Assembly (NCBI RefSeq): GCF_011758655.1
Contig: NZ_JAAMPA010000001.1
Coordinates: forward strand, 1,674,001 to 1,738,000
Direction: 5' to 3'
Length of the DNA stretch: 64,000 nt
DNA from: Modestobacter marinus
GTDB taxonomy: Bacteria; Actinomycetota; Actinomycetes; Mycobacteriales; Geodermatophilaceae
This document shows positions 1 through 9,004 of the stretch, piece by piece (the first letter of the stretch is position 1; each line of letters opens with the position of its first letter). The notes under the pieces were generated by a model. That model saw nothing but the letters and a program-made list of their open reading frames with translations. It did no database searches and was not told the origin of the DNA. The translations under genes were made by a program, and so were the position numbers.

Positions 1-1010
1 ACCACGCCGCCGCGCTCGGGCTCGACCTCGGCCGCTTCGCCGAGGAGCTGGGCAACGGCGTGTACGCCGGCCGGGTCCGCGCCGACGTCGCGGGTGCCGA
101 GGCCAGCGGGGTGGAGGGCACCCCGACGTTCTTCGTCAACGGCGTCGGGCACGACGGGCCGACCACCACGGAGGCGCTCGCCGCCGCGCTGGTCGCCTCC
201 GACCCGCGGGGGCCCGGGCACGGTGGGCTGCTGCCGGCGACGACGCTGGTCGCGCCGTCGCGGCCGTCGGTCATCTTCTCGCCGGCCGCCCAGCTGCCGG
301 CGATCAGCGTGCTGCCCGGGGAGCGGCTCGCCGAGAGCCCGGACGACGGCTCCTCCCCGCGCCTGTCCGACGCGCACATCGCCGTGCTGCGCCGGATCGG
401 TCGCCGGCTGAGCACCACCCGCGGTCAGGTGCTGCTGCGCTCGGGTCAGGCGGAGTTCGACTTCTTCGTGGTCCTCTCCGGCACCGTGGCGGTGATCGAG
501 GGACCGCTGGACGGCGGGACGGACGGCGGCAAGCGGGTCGTGGGCGCCCACGGACCGGGCCGGTTCCTGGGCGGGCTGAACATGCTGGCCGGGCAGCGGC
601 CGGTGCGGTCGCTGGTCGCCGCCGAGGACGGCGAGGTCTTGGTGCTCAGCCTGGAGCAGCTGCGCACCGCCTTCACCCGCGACCGCGGGCTGGCCGACGT
701 CATCACCCGCTCCTTCCTGCTCCGCCGGGCGATGCTCATCGGGCAGGCCAGCGGGCTGCGGGTGGTCGGCGACCGGCGCTGGCCGGCCAGCGCGGAGCTG
801 CGCGCTCAGCTGGCCGAGGACGGCGTGCCGCACACCTGGCTGGACCCGGCCGAGGACGCCGCGGCCGCCCGGCTGCTCGCCGAGATCGGCGCCGAGGAGG
901 CGACCGCCCCGGTCGTGCTCACCCCGGACGGCCGCGTGCTGGTGGAGCCGACCCGCGACGACCTGGCCCGCTTCGCCACCGCTCCCCGCGACCTGACCAC
1001 CACCACATGA
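1..1010 (+). CDS. DsbA-like / cyclic nucleotide-binding / glutaredoxin-like fusion (5' partial)
   Basis: The gene enters from outside the window; its frame is open from base 3. The first visible part (to about 195) resembles the end of a DsbA/thioredoxin-like domain, with GVEGTPTFFVNG. Bases about 375-720 encode a cyclic nucleotide-binding fold (LLRSGQAEFDFFVVLSG, then GRFLGGLNML). Bases about 750-960 encode a glutaredoxin-like segment starting VVGDRRWPASAEL. In the known family, a CNB plus this glutaredoxin-like segment normally precedes a thioredoxin reductase domain. Here the protein stops right after it, so a reductase domain is missing or was never part of this form. The upstream part could be NhaA fused to thioredoxin, or a stand-alone DsbA. 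A redox-sensing role is inferred. It overlaps the next gene by 4 bp (ATGA). Confidence 0.75.
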   Translation, partial: HAAALGLDLGRFAEELGNGVYAGRVRADVAGAEASGVEGTPTFFVNGVGHDGPTTTEALAAALVASDPRGPGHGGLLPATTLVAPSRPSVIFSPAAQLPAISVLPGERLAESPDDGSSPRLSDAHIAVLRRIGRRLSTTRGQVLLRSGQAEFDFFVVLSGTVAVIEGPLDGGTDGGKRVVGAHGPGRFLGGLNMLAGQRPVRSLVAAEDGEVLVLSLEQLRTAFTRDRGLADVITRSFLLRRAMLIGQASGLRVVGDRRWPASAELRAQLAEDGVPHTWLDPAEDAAAARLLAEIGAEEATAPVVLTPDGRVLVEPTRDDLARFATAPRDLTTTT

Positions 1011-2011
1011 GGTCGCTGGACGAGGAGCTGACCGACCTCGCCGACCACTACCGGTGGTTCGCCGAGGTCGAGGCCGCGCCGGTGTCCCCGCGGTACGCCG
1101 AGCTCGCCGCCGCGGTGGCCGAGGACGCCGAGGTGCTCGCCTTCCTCGGCACCCTGCCGACGCCCAAGCGGCAGGCCAACCTGCTGCTGGGGGCCTTGCA
1201 GTACCTGCACGGCGGCCCGCCGGCCGACGGCGCCCAGCTGCACGAGCGGGTCACCGGCGACGCCGACCGGCTGCGGGCGACGATGTTGGCCCGGGCGACC
1301 CAGACCAACGAGGCGGCCCGCTGCGCGGCGCTGCTGCCGGTGCTGGCCGGCCTGCCGGGACCGCTGGCACTGATCGAGGTGGGCGCGTCGGCCGGACTGT
1401 GCCTCTACCCGGACCGGTACGGCTACGAGTACTCCGACGGCGTCCGGGTGGGGCCGGCCTCGAGCCCCGTGCAGCTGCGGTGCACTGTCTCGGGTCGCGG
1501 CCCGGTGCCTGCGTCGGTGCCGCAGGTGGTGCGGCGGGCGGGCATCGACCTGAACCCGCTGGACCCGGCCGATCCGGACGACGTCGCCTGGCTGCAGGCG
1601 TTGATCTGGCCGGGCATGGACGAGCGGCGCGACCGGCTCGCCGCCGCCGCCGCGATCGCCGCCCGGGAGCCGGCCGAGATCCGGCGCGGCGACCTGGTCG
1701 AGGAGCTGCCCGGGTTGGCCGCCGCGATGCCGACCGAGGCCACCGTCGTCGTCTTCCACACCGCGGTGTTGGCCTACCTGCCGGCGACGGGGAAGGAGGC
1801 GTTCACCGAGCTGGTCGCCGGGCTGCCGGTGCGCTGGGTCTCCCAGGAGGGAGTGGGCGTGCTGCCCGCCGTCCGCGACCGGCTGCCCGAACCCCCGGAC
1901 CCGGCCGAGACCCGCTTCCTGCTGGCCCTGGACGGCGAGCCGTTGGCCTACACCGCCGCCCACGGCGGCCGCATCGACTGGCTCCCCGCCGCGGCCGCCC
2001 TCAGCCGTTGA
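1007..2011 (+). CDS. DUF2332 family protein
   Basis: A 334-residue protein matching the actinobacterial DUF2332 family over its whole length: an N-terminal region with the TPKRQANLLLGALQYL block and the glycine-rich EVGASAGLCLYPDRYGY block near residues 124-145. The latter resembles a nucleotide or SAM-binding loop, but no activity is established for the family. The start overlaps the preceding stop as ATGA, so it is probably translationally coupled to the redox/CNB gene. The stop lies inside the left arm of a long hairpin shared with the convergent gene. Function unknown. Confidence 0.85.
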   Translation: MRSLDEELTDLADHYRWFAEVEAAPVSPRYAELAAAVAEDAEVLAFLGTLPTPKRQANLLLGALQYLHGGPPADGAQLHERVTGDADRLRATMLARATQTNEAARCAALLPVLAGLPGPLALIEVGASAGLCLYPDRYGYEYSDGVRVGPASSPVQLRCTVSGRGPVPASVPQVVRRAGIDLNPLDPADPDDVAWLQALIWPGMDERRDRLAAAAAIAAREPAEIRRGDLVEELPGLAAAMPTEATVVVFHTAVLAYLPATGKEAFTELVAGLPVRWVSQEGVGVLPAVRDRLPEPPDPAETRFLLALDGEPLAYTAAHGGRIDWLPAAAALSR

Positions 2012-2070
2012 TCATCGTCATGTGGCGGCTCGACACGCCGGGCGGAGCCGCCGAACGCCGATGATCAACG
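2006..2070. terminator. Bipartite inverted repeat between convergent genes
   Basis: A perfect 12-bp inverted repeat, CGTTGATCATCG (2006-2017) and CGATGATCAACG (2059-2070), encloses a second perfect 7-bp pair, GGCGGCT (2024-2030) and AGCCGCC (2046-2052). The two stems are separated by a 6x6 internal loop. It sits exactly between two convergent genes and includes the stop codon of the left one, so a bidirectional terminator is likely. The relatively AT-rich outer stem is unlike the GC-only hairpins elsewhere here, and a dispersed REP-like element is the alternative. Confidence 0.6.
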
Positions 2071-2076
2071 CGGGCG

Positions 2077-3339
2077 TCAGGCCGACCAGGTGGTGTTGGG
2101 CGGGCGGCGGTAGTCGATGGTGTGCGGCACGAAGAAGGACAGGTCGTCGGTGATCAGGCCGTCGGACTCCCGGATCCCCAGGCCCGCGGCCTCGCCGTCG
2201 ACCACCCAGGCGCCGAGCACCGGGTGGTGCGGGCCGTCCGGGCCGGCGAAGTCCGGGAGTGCGCAGAGCTGCTGCACGACCCAGCCCTCCGCGCCGTACT
2301 TCCCGCCCTGCGAGGCCAGCGGCGCGCCGCCGGGGGCGAAGAGCTCGACGTTGTTGCCCTCCCGGCCGTAGATCGGCTTGCGGGCGTACCCGGTCCGCTC
2401 CAGCTCGGCGGCCCGCGGGTCGTCGGCGAAGTAGGCGGGCAGCAGGTGCTTGGAGATCACCGGGTCGTCGGCGTAGCGCTGCCAGAGCACCGGCAGCAGC
2501 CCCTTGTTCGACCACAGCATCTTCCAGATCGGCTCGATCCAGGTCGTGCCGTCGGGGGTCCACAGGTCGGCGATCACCGAGGGGCCGTAGGCGTCGTCGA
2601 GCAGCCACTCCCAGGGGTAGAGCTTGAAGACGACGTCGATCAGGTTGCCCTTGGGGTCGTAGAACCGGGCGTCGCCGGTGTCCAGGGCCAGCTCCTCGGT
2701 GGTGAGCACCACCGTCTCGTAGCCGGCCCGCTGGACGGTGTCGGCGAGGTAGGCCACCGTCATCCAGTCCTCACCGCTACGGTCGCCGTCGGTCCAGGCC
2801 AGGTGCACCCGGGGACGGCGGCCGTGCTCGGCCTCCCAGCGGGAAAGGTTGCGCCGCCAGGCGTCCACCAGCCGGTCGTCGAGCTGGTTCCACTGGTCCC
2901 GGCCCTGGCCGGTCTCCAGGTGCCAGGCCCACTGCACGACCGCGGCCTCGACCAGCGAGGTGGGGGTGTCGGCGTTGAACTCCAGCAGCCGGACGGCGCC
3001 CTCGCCGTCCCACCACAGGTCGAAGCGGCCGTAGACGCTGGGCGGCTCGGCGTCCCAGGTGGCCTTGATGACCTCCCGGGCGTCGCGCGGGATCCGCATC
3101 CGGTCCAGCAGCCGCTCGTCGGCCAGCGCGACGTCACCGGCCTCCACGCAGGCGGCGAAGAGCTGGTCGGTGACGTCGGCCAGGTGGTCGATCTGGGCGG
3201 CGGTGAAGTCGTAGAAGACGTCCTCGCGCCAGTACGAGCGGGTCTCACCGCCCGGGACGGTGGTCTTGTTGTAGACCAGCCCCTGGCTCTCGATCTCGGC
3301 CTCCCAGCCGCGCCGAGCCGTGCCGTAGAGCCGTCTCAC
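2077..3339 (-). CDS. Glutathionylspermidine synthase family protein (YgiC-like ATP-grasp)
   Basis: A 420-residue protein with the C-terminal ATP-grasp domain of the glutathionylspermidine synthase/YgiC family. Diagnostic blocks are LLEFNADTPTSL (118-129), MLWSNKGLLPVLW (274-286) and KPIYGREGNNV (321-331). The family ligates an amine to a peptide carboxylate using ATP; the amidase half of bifunctional GspS is absent, as in YgiC. I chose the GTG at 3339 because it overlaps the upstream stop as GTGA; the longer open frame has no family similarity before this point. Pairing with a YgiB/DUF1190-like lipoprotein is the same as in enterobacteria. The substrate is unknown. Confidence 0.85.
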   Translation of the reverse strand: MRRLYGTARRGWEAEIESQGLVYNKTTVPGGETRSYWREDVFYDFTAAQIDHLADVTDQLFAACVEAGDVALADERLLDRMRIPRDAREVIKATWDAEPPSVYGRFDLWWDGEGAVRLLEFNADTPTSLVEAAVVQWAWHLETGQGRDQWNQLDDRLVDAWRRNLSRWEAEHGRRPRVHLAWTDGDRSGEDWMTVAYLADTVQRAGYETVVLTTEELALDTGDARFYDPKGNLIDVVFKLYPWEWLLDDAYGPSVIADLWTPDGTTWIEPIWKMLWSNKGLLPVLWQRYADDPVISKHLLPAYFADDPRAAELERTGYARKPIYGREGNNVELFAPGGAPLASQGGKYGAEGWVVQQLCALPDFAGPDGPHHPVLGAWVVDGEAAGLGIRESDGLITDDLSFFVPHTIDYRRPPNTTWSA

Positions 3340-3767
3340 GAGCCGACGCTCCCGCTCCCGACCCGGCCTCCACCCGTGCCGATGCCGCCGGAGATCCGGG
3401 TGCCTGAGGTGACCCGGCCGCTGCCGGGCAGCCCGGCCCGGGACCGGGCCGTGGTGTCGGAGGGGTTCACCCGGGTCGCTGCGCCGGTGTACTGCTGCGG
3501 GATGGTCTGCCCGACCGAGTACCGGTTGCCGCCGAAGCCACCCAGCAGGAAGAAGAAGGGCACGCCGCCGACGAAGCCGCCGTTGCGCTCGGCCTCCTCG
3601 CACTGCTCCTCGTCGACGACCTGGTCCTGCTCGTCGACGCAGTAGACCCGCTCGGCCTCCTGCTCCTCACCTCCGACGGCGCAGCCGGACATGAAGCCCA
3701 TCGCCGCACCGGTCAGGCTGACCGTGCCGATCGCCGCCTTGACCCGGTTGCTCCTCGACGTGCTCAC
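3336..3767 (-). CDS. DUF1190/YgiB-like membrane-associated protein
   Basis: A 143-residue protein with a basic N-terminus, a short hydrophobic stretch and GFMSGCAVG near residues 24-32, which may be a lipobox (Cys29) or an uncleaved signal. An acidic Cys-containing segment (VYCVDEQDQ) and a glycine-rich block with VGGVPFFFLLGGFGG follow, then a Ser/Gly/Thr-rich tail. This layout matches the DUF1190/UPF0441 (YgiB) family. It is the first gene of a two-gene unit with the YgiC-like ATP-grasp gene, overlapping it by 4 bp. Function unknown. Confidence 0.7.
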   Translation of the reverse strand: MSTSRSNRVKAAIGTVSLTGAAMGFMSGCAVGGEEQEAERVYCVDEQDQVVDEEQCEEAERNGGFVGGVPFFFLLGGFGGNRYSVGQTIPQQYTGAATRVNPSDTTARSRAGLPGSGRVTSGTRISGGIGTGGGRVGSGSVGS

Positions 3768-3913
3768 CGTCCGCGCTCCTCACCTGGGCGTCCACCGTGT
3801 CCCCGGACCGCACATGCTGTCGGACCCGGCGCCCTCCGGTGCACCCGACCCCTCGCATCATCCCCGGGATCGGCCGTGGGGTGCCGCAGCAGCGCTGCGG
3901 GTAGGGGACGGCG

Positions 3914-4702
3914 ATGGACCTCGCTGCGCACCGGACCGGCTCCGGCGACCCCCTCGTCCTGGTGCACGGGCTGGGTGGTTCCTGGCGCTCCTGGGACCCG
4001 GTCCTCCCCGGCCTGGCCGCCGCCCGGGAGGTGGTGGCCGTGGACCTGCCGGGCTTCGCCGGCGACACCCCGCCCCTGGCGGACCCCGGCTTCGGCTCGC
4101 TGACCGACGCGGTGGCGGGCTGGCTGCGCGCCGAGGGGCTGGCCGACGCCCCGCTGGTCGGCAGCTCGCTGGGCGCCCGGATGGTCCTGGAGCTGTCCCG
4201 GCGGGGACTGGGCGGGGACGCCGTGGCTCTGGACCCGGGCGGGTTCTGGACCGACCGCGAGGCCACGGCCTTCCTGGCCAGCCTGCGCGCCTCGATGGCG
4301 CTGGTCCGCCGGATCCGGCCGGCGCTCCCCGCCCTGCTGGGCAGCCCGGCCGGCCGGACGGCGCTGCTGGCCCAGTTCTCCGCCCGCCCGTGGGCGCTGG
4401 ACGGCGAGGTGGTCACCCGTGAGCTCACCGGGTACGTGCGGTCGCGGTCCTTCGACGCCGTCCTCACCGACCTCGCCCGTGGACCCCGCCAGCAGGGCGC
4501 CCCGGCCGGGGCGCTGCCGGGCCGCCTGACCATCGGCTGGGGACGGCGGGACCGGGTCACGCTGGCCCGCCAGGCGGCGCGGGCGGTCGAGGCCTTCCCC
4601 GACGCGGAGCTGCACTGGTTCGACGGCTCGGGCCACTTCCCGATGTGGGACGCACCGGGCGAGACCGTCGACCTGGTGCTCGCCGCGACCGCGCGCCGAT
4701 GA
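3914..4702 (+). CDS. Alpha/beta fold hydrolase
   Basis: A 262-residue hydrolase with the oxyanion block LVLVHGLGGSWRSW (14-27), the nucleophile elbow GSSLG (Ser85) and a C-terminal GSGHFPMWD holding the catalytic His. A mid-to-late Asp in GRRDRVTL is a plausible acid residue. Length and order are typical of small esterases and C-C hydrolases. The ATG at 3914 follows a GGGGA ribosome-binding site. It is divergent from the YgiB-like gene across a 146-bp gap in which I see no clear promoter. The substrate cannot be inferred. Confidence 0.85.
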   Translation: MDLAAHRTGSGDPLVLVHGLGGSWRSWDPVLPGLAAAREVVAVDLPGFAGDTPPLADPGFGSLTDAVAGWLRAEGLADAPLVGSSLGARMVLELSRRGLGGDAVALDPGGFWTDREATAFLASLRASMALVRRIRPALPALLGSPAGRTALLAQFSARPWALDGEVVTRELTGYVRSRSFDAVLTDLARGPRQQGAPAGALPGRLTIGWGRRDRVTLARQAARAVEAFPDAELHWFDGSGHFPMWDAPGETVDLVLAATARR

Positions 4703-4770
4703 GTTCCCGGGCGCCGCGCCGTCCTTCCTGGTGACGGGCCGACGACGGCCCCCACACCGAGGAGCTCCCC

Positions 4771-5172
<402 letters not shown>

Positions 5173-5187
5173 GCCGCCCTGTCCAGT

Positions 5188-5235
5188 GGCGACCTGTGCA
5201 CGCCTCCCCGGCGGGTGAGGCGTGCACAGGTCGCC
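5188..5235. terminator. Bidirectional hairpin terminator
   Basis: A perfect 19-bp stem (GGCGACCTGTGCACGCCTC at 5188-5206 and its complement at 5217-5235) with a 10-nt loop lies between the convergent VOC gene and the DUF1348 gene. There is no U tract, as is usual for actinobacterial terminators. Confidence 0.85.
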
Positions 5236-5245
5236 GGTCGGTGGC

Positions 5246-5698
5246 TCAGTGCAGCGGGATCTCCGGCTCGTCCGGCGTGCGCGGGCCGGTGATCCGCCGC
5301 TCCGCCCCGGTGATCGGGACGTCGTTGATGCTGGCCTCCCGCCGCCGCATCAGCCCGTGGGCGTCGAACTCCCAGTTCTCGTTGCCGTAGCTGCGCCACC
5401 ACTGCCCGTCGGCGTCGTGCCACTCGTACTGGAACCGGACGGCGATCCGGTCGTCGGTGAACGCCCACAGCGACTTGCGCAGCACGTAGTCCTGCTCGCG
5501 CGCCCACTTCGCGGTGAGGAAGTCGACGATCTCGGCGCGGCCGGTGACGAAGGTGTCCCGGTTCCGCCACACCGAGTCCTCGGTGTAGGCCAGCGAGACC
5601 CGCTCGGGGTCGCGGCTGTTCCAGGCGTCCTCGGCGGCCTGCACCTTCGCGGCGGCGGTCTCGGCGGTGAACGGCGGCAGCGGTGGGCGATCGGTCAC
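5246..5698 (-). CDS. DUF1348 family, SnoaL/NTF2-like protein
   Basis: A 150-residue NTF2-fold protein. The signature [23 protein letters not shown] (from residue 25) and the Trp-rich [21 protein letters not shown] block are characteristic of DUF1348. Members form cone-shaped dimers with a hydrophobic pocket, but no reaction is assigned. The start is a GTG at 5698. It follows the DUF2237 gene on the same strand after a 27-bp gap, so the two are probably co-transcribed. Confidence 0.85.
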   Translation of the reverse strand: MTDRPPLPPFTAETAAAKVQAAEDAWNSRDPERVSLAYTEDSVWRNRDTFVTGRAEIVDFLTAKWAREQDYVLRKSLWAFTDDRIAVRFQYEWHDADGQWWRSYGNENWEFDAHGLMRRREASINDVPITGAERRITGPRTPDEPEIPLH

Positions 5699-5725
5699 CG
5701 GCCCATCCTGGCCCAGCAGCGCAGG

Positions 5726-6124
5726 TCAGAGCGAGGAGAGGTCGTCCGGGACGTCGACGGCCTGGGAGCGCAGCGCCTCCAGCGGCACCACCTCCAGGGC
5801 CCGGGCGTTGGTCGCCGCCAGGACCACCCCGGCCGGCGCGCCTGCCTGCAGCGCCTGGTACCAGCGGACGGCGACCATGCACCAGCGGTCGCCGGGGCGC
5901 AGCCCGGGGAAGTCGTACTCCGGGCGCGGGGTGACCAGGTCGTTGCCCAGCTCGCGCTGCATCTCCAGGAACTCGGCGGAGACCACGGCGCAGACCGTGT
6001 GGCTGCCCAGGTCGGCCGGCCCGGTGCGGCACGAGCCGTCCCGGGTGAACCCGGTCATCGGGTCGGTGCTGCACGGCTCCAGCGGGCCGCCCAGCACGTT
6101 GCGGTCCTGGCCGGGGGCGCTCAT
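5726..6124 (-). CDS. DUF2237 family protein
   Basis: A 132-residue protein of the DUF2237 family, recognised by RNVLGGPLEPCSTDPMTGFTR at its N-terminus and by HTVCAVVSAEFLEMQRELGNDL plus FPGLRPGDRWCMVAVRWYQA in the middle. Conserved cysteines are visible, but the function is unknown. The ATG at 6124 is chosen because similarity begins there; the frame is open much further upstream. It starts a two-gene unit with the DUF1348 gene and is divergent from the NAD(P)H-binding protein. Confidence 0.8.
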   Translation of the reverse strand: MSAPGQDRNVLGGPLEPCSTDPMTGFTRDGSCRTGPADLGSHTVCAVVSAEFLEMQRELGNDLVTPRPEYDFPGLRPGDRWCMVAVRWYQALQAGAPAGVVLAATNARALEVVPLEALRSQAVDVPDDLSSL

Positions 6125-6215
6125 GGGCCGATCATCGCGCTCCCGGTGCCCGCGCGCCGGGTGGGTCGCGTGCTCTCCGGTCGCGCCCGACCGTCTGCAC
6201 GGGGAGGCTGGGGAC

Positions 6216-7142
6216 GTGCGAGTACTGGTCACCGGGGCGTCGGGGTTCGTCGGCAGCAGGCTGGCGCCTGCCCTGGAGGAGGCCGGGCACGAGGTCCGGG
6301 CGATGACCCGGCACCCGGACACGTACTCCGGCGCCGGCACCCCGGTGCAGGGGGACGTCGGCGACGAGGCGTCGCTGCGCGCCGCGCTGTCCGACTGCGA
6401 GGCGGCGTACTACCTGGTGCACTCGCTGGACTCGCCGGACTTCCAGGAGAAGGACGCCGCGGCCGCCCGCTCCTTCGCCCGGGCCGCGGCCGACGCCGGG
6501 CTCCGCCGCATCATCTACCTCGGCGGGCTCGGCAGCGACGACGACGACCTCTCCGCCCACCTGCGCAGCCGCCGGCAGGTCGAGCGGCTGCTGGGCGAGA
6601 CGGGCGTGCCGGTGACCACGCTGCGGGCCGGCATCGTGATCGGCCACGGCGGGGTCTCCTGGGAGATGACCCGCCAGCTCGTCGCCCACCTGCCGGCGAT
6701 GATCACCCCGCGCTGGGTGCACACCCGGACCCAGCCGATCGCCATCGCCGACGTCGTCCGGTACCTGGTCGGGGTGCTGGAGGCCCCCGAGGCCGAGGGG
6801 CGGGCGTTCGACGTCGGCGGCCGCGAGGTGCTGGAGTACCTGGAGATGCTCACCCGGGTCGCGGAGATCCAGGGCCGCCGGCTGCTGATCGTCCCGGTGC
6901 CGCTGCTGAGCCCGAAGCTCTCCTCCTACTGGCTCTCCCTGGTCACCGACGTCGACGTGCAGACCGGCCGGTCGCTGATCGACTCGATGACCAACGAGGT
7001 GGTGGTGAAGGACGACTCGATCCGCCGGGTGGTCCCGTTCGAGCCGATGTCCTACGACGAGGCGGTGCTGACCGCGCTGGGTGAACGGGCCCGGGCCCGG
7101 CGGGACGCCCGGTCGCAGGAGTCCGCGGGGCGGGAGGGATGA
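6216..7142 (+). CDS. NAD(P)H-binding atypical SDR (NmrA-like)
   Basis: A 308-residue Rossmann protein starting VRVLVTGASGFVGSRL, with the nucleotide loop TGASGFVG at residues 6-13. It continues AAYYLVHSL and RIIYLGGLGSDDDDLSAHL, typical of the NmrA-like extended SDR group that often keeps NAD(P)H binding but lacks a full YxxxK catalytic site. The GTG at 6216 is preceded by GGGGAGG. Its stop overlaps the next start (ATGA at 7139-7142), so it forms an operon with the CPBP protease. Confidence 0.85.
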   Translation: MRVLVTGASGFVGSRLAPALEEAGHEVRAMTRHPDTYSGAGTPVQGDVGDEASLRAALSDCEAAYYLVHSLDSPDFQEKDAAAARSFARAAADAGLRRIIYLGGLGSDDDDLSAHLRSRRQVERLLGETGVPVTTLRAGIVIGHGGVSWEMTRQLVAHLPAMITPRWVHTRTQPIAIADVVRYLVGVLEAPEAEGRAFDVGGREVLEYLEMLTRVAEIQGRRLLIVPVPLLSPKLSSYWLSLVTDVDVQTGRSLIDSMTNEVVVKDDSIRRVVPFEPMSYDEAVLTALGERARARRDARSQESAGREG

Positions 7143-7933
7143 CCCGGACCGAGCGGCGGCCGGGACAAGCCGTGCTGTCCGACGCCCGGCTGGCCCGGCT
7201 GCTGGCCCGGGCGCCGTCCTGGCTGGTGGACAAGGTGCCGCGCGACCACCGGGAGTCCGACGAGGCGTTCCGCCGCCGCCGCCGGGTGACCGCCGGGGTC
7301 TCGCTGGCCGGGGCCGGGCTGCTCGGGGTGTCGCTGTCGCAGAAGCCGAACTCGACGTCGTTCTACGCACTCACCCTCGGGGTGGCCGGCACCTGGGTGG
7401 CCGGCGGCCTCGCCTCGGGCCCGCTGCACCTGGGCTGGGTGCAGACCCCCAAGGCCACGCTGCGCCGCCCGTTCCTCACCCCGGTCGTGGGCGGGAGCGC
7501 CGCGTTCGCCATGTTCTACGGCGCCGCGCTGGTGGCCAAGCGCATCCCGCCGCTGGACGCCGCGATCACCCGGGTGCTGCGGTACGCCCAGCAGGGGTCG
7601 GCGCCGCTGGTGCTCACCACCACTCTGGCCAACGGCCTGGCCGAGGAGGTCTTCTTCCGCGGGGCGCTGTACGCGGCGGCCGGCGTCCACCACCCGGTGC
7701 TGAAGTCCTCCGTCGTCTACACGCTGGCCACCGTGGCCACCCGCAACCCGGCGCTGGTGCTGGCCTCGGTGCCGATGGGCCTGCTGTTCGCCTTCCAGCG
7801 CCGGGTCACCGGCGGCATCCAGGCGCCGATGCTCACCCACGCCACCTGGTCGGTGCTGATGCTGCGCTTCCTGCCGCCGCTGTTCGCCGACGAGCCCTCC
7901 GTCGACGACCCCCGCCCGGCCGAGGAGCTCTGA
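7139..7933 (+). CDS. CPBP family intramembrane glutamic endopeptidase
   Basis: A 264-residue membrane protein with a cytoplasmic N-terminus and about six hydrophobic segments. The CPBP/Abi signature EExxxR is present as AEEVFFRG (Glu169, Glu170, Arg174). Later conserved histidines appear in HHPVL and LTHATW. The family includes the type II CAAX prenyl protease Rce1 and bacterial self-immunity or maturation proteases. It is coupled to the upstream NAD(P)H-binding gene by a 4-bp overlap. The substrate is unknown. Confidence 0.85.
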   Translation: MTRTERRPGQAVLSDARLARLLARAPSWLVDKVPRDHRESDEAFRRRRRVTAGVSLAGAGLLGVSLSQKPNSTSFYALTLGVAGTWVAGGLASGPLHLGWVQTPKATLRRPFLTPVVGGSAAFAMFYGAALVAKRIPPLDAAITRVLRYAQQGSAPLVLTTTLANGLAEEVFFRGALYAAAGVHHPVLKSSVVYTLATVATRNPALVLASVPMGLLFAFQRRVTGGIQAPMLTHATWSVLMLRFLPPLFADEPSVDDPRPAEEL

Positions 7934-7939
7934 GCCCGG

Positions 7940-8974
7940 TCAGACCGGGCGGGCCAGCAGCTCCTTCAGCGCCCCGTCGATGAACTCGTTGTCCGGCGCG
8001 TGCTGGCCCAGCCCGGCGAAGTGCCCGTAGATCGTCGGGATGACCCGGACCTCGCCGTCCGGGATGAACTGCGACGCCCACTCCTCGTCCTCCGGCGGGA
8101 AGTAGAGGTCCGTCTTCGCCGGCATGGCCACCAGTGGGCAGCGGATCGAGCGCAGGGCCGCCTCGGTGTCGCCGTCGAAACCCGGGGTCTTCCCGACGTC
8201 GCCCTGCTCCCAGGTCCAGAGCATCCCCAGCAGGTCGTTGGGGTCGCGGTCGTCGAGCCAGAAGCCCTCCCAGAACCCGACGAGGAAGTCCTCGAGGGAG
8301 GAGAAGCCCAGGTCGCGGTACTCCCGCTGCCGGTAGAAGGCCTGGGAGAGGCCCCAGCCGGCGTAGATCCGGGCGAAGGCCCGCAGGCCGGCGGTGGGCA
8401 GCGCGTCCGGCCGGTAGCGGCCGCCGGCGAACGCCGGGTCGAGGGTGAGGGCGGCGCGCAGGCTCTTGAGGAAGACCTGGTTGTGCTCGCTGGTGACCGG
8501 CGACCCGACGATGGGGGCGGCGCGCTTCACCATCTCGGGGTGGCTGACCGCCCACTGGTAGGTCTGGCCGGCGCCCATGGAGGAGCCGAGGACCAGCTCC
8601 ACGGACTCGATGCCCCACTGCTGCGTGAGCAGCCGGTGTTGCACCTCGACCTGGTCGTAGAAGGTCACGTGCGGGAAGTTCGGCCCGTCGTAGGGCGGCG
8701 GGGTGTTGCTCGGTGACGTCGAGAGGCCGTTGTTGAGCTGGTTGGGCATCACGATGAAGTACTTCTCGGGGTCGCAGGCCAGGCCCGGCCCGACCGACCA
8801 CTCGTTGGCGTCGTGCCAGGCGCTGTACCAGGTGGGGTGGACGATCACGTTGGACCGGTCCGCGTTCAGCGTGCCGTACGTCTTGTAGGCGAGCTGGGCT
8901 CCGCGCAGGGTCGCGCCGCCCTGCAGGACGACGTCCCCCAGGTCGAACAGCTCGTGGTCGGTGGGCCGTGGCAT
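7940..8974 (-). CDS. Alpha/beta fold hydrolase related to homoserine O-acetyltransferase (MetX-like)
   Basis: A 344-residue alpha/beta hydrolase with the MetX-type layout: AYKTYGTLNADRSNVIVHPTWYS near the start, the nucleophile elbow GSSMG (Ser132), a helical lid (FLVGFWEGFWLDD), then MPAKTDLYFPPED with the acid Asp and IYGHFAG with the His. Several substrate-site residues of true homoserine acetyltransferases are not evident, and no other methionine gene is nearby. A MetX-like acyltransferase or hydrolase of unknown substrate is the safest call. It is 30 bp downstream of the MOSC gene on the same strand. Confidence 0.8.
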   Translation of the reverse strand: MPRPTDHELFDLGDVVLQGGATLRGAQLAYKTYGTLNADRSNVIVHPTWYSAWHDANEWSVGPGLACDPEKYFIVMPNQLNNGLSTSPSNTPPPYDGPNFPHVTFYDQVEVQHRLLTQQWGIESVELVLGSSMGAGQTYQWAVSHPEMVKRAAPIVGSPVTSEHNQVFLKSLRAALTLDPAFAGGRYRPDALPTAGLRAFARIYAGWGLSQAFYRQREYRDLGFSSLEDFLVGFWEGFWLDDRDPNDLLGMLWTWEQGDVGKTPGFDGDTEAALRSIRCPLVAMPAKTDLYFPPEDEEWASQFIPDGEVRVIPTIYGHFAGLGQHAPDNEFIDGALKELLARPV

Positions 8975-9004
8975 CGGTGCTCCTCGGGTCGGTGGACGGA
9001 CGGG

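Noticed and set aside
7940-8974. Calling the MetX-like gene a true homoserine O-acetyltransferase
   Set aside because: No methionine-pathway neighbours, and the substrate-site blocks are not clearly preserved; only the hydrolase fold is secure.
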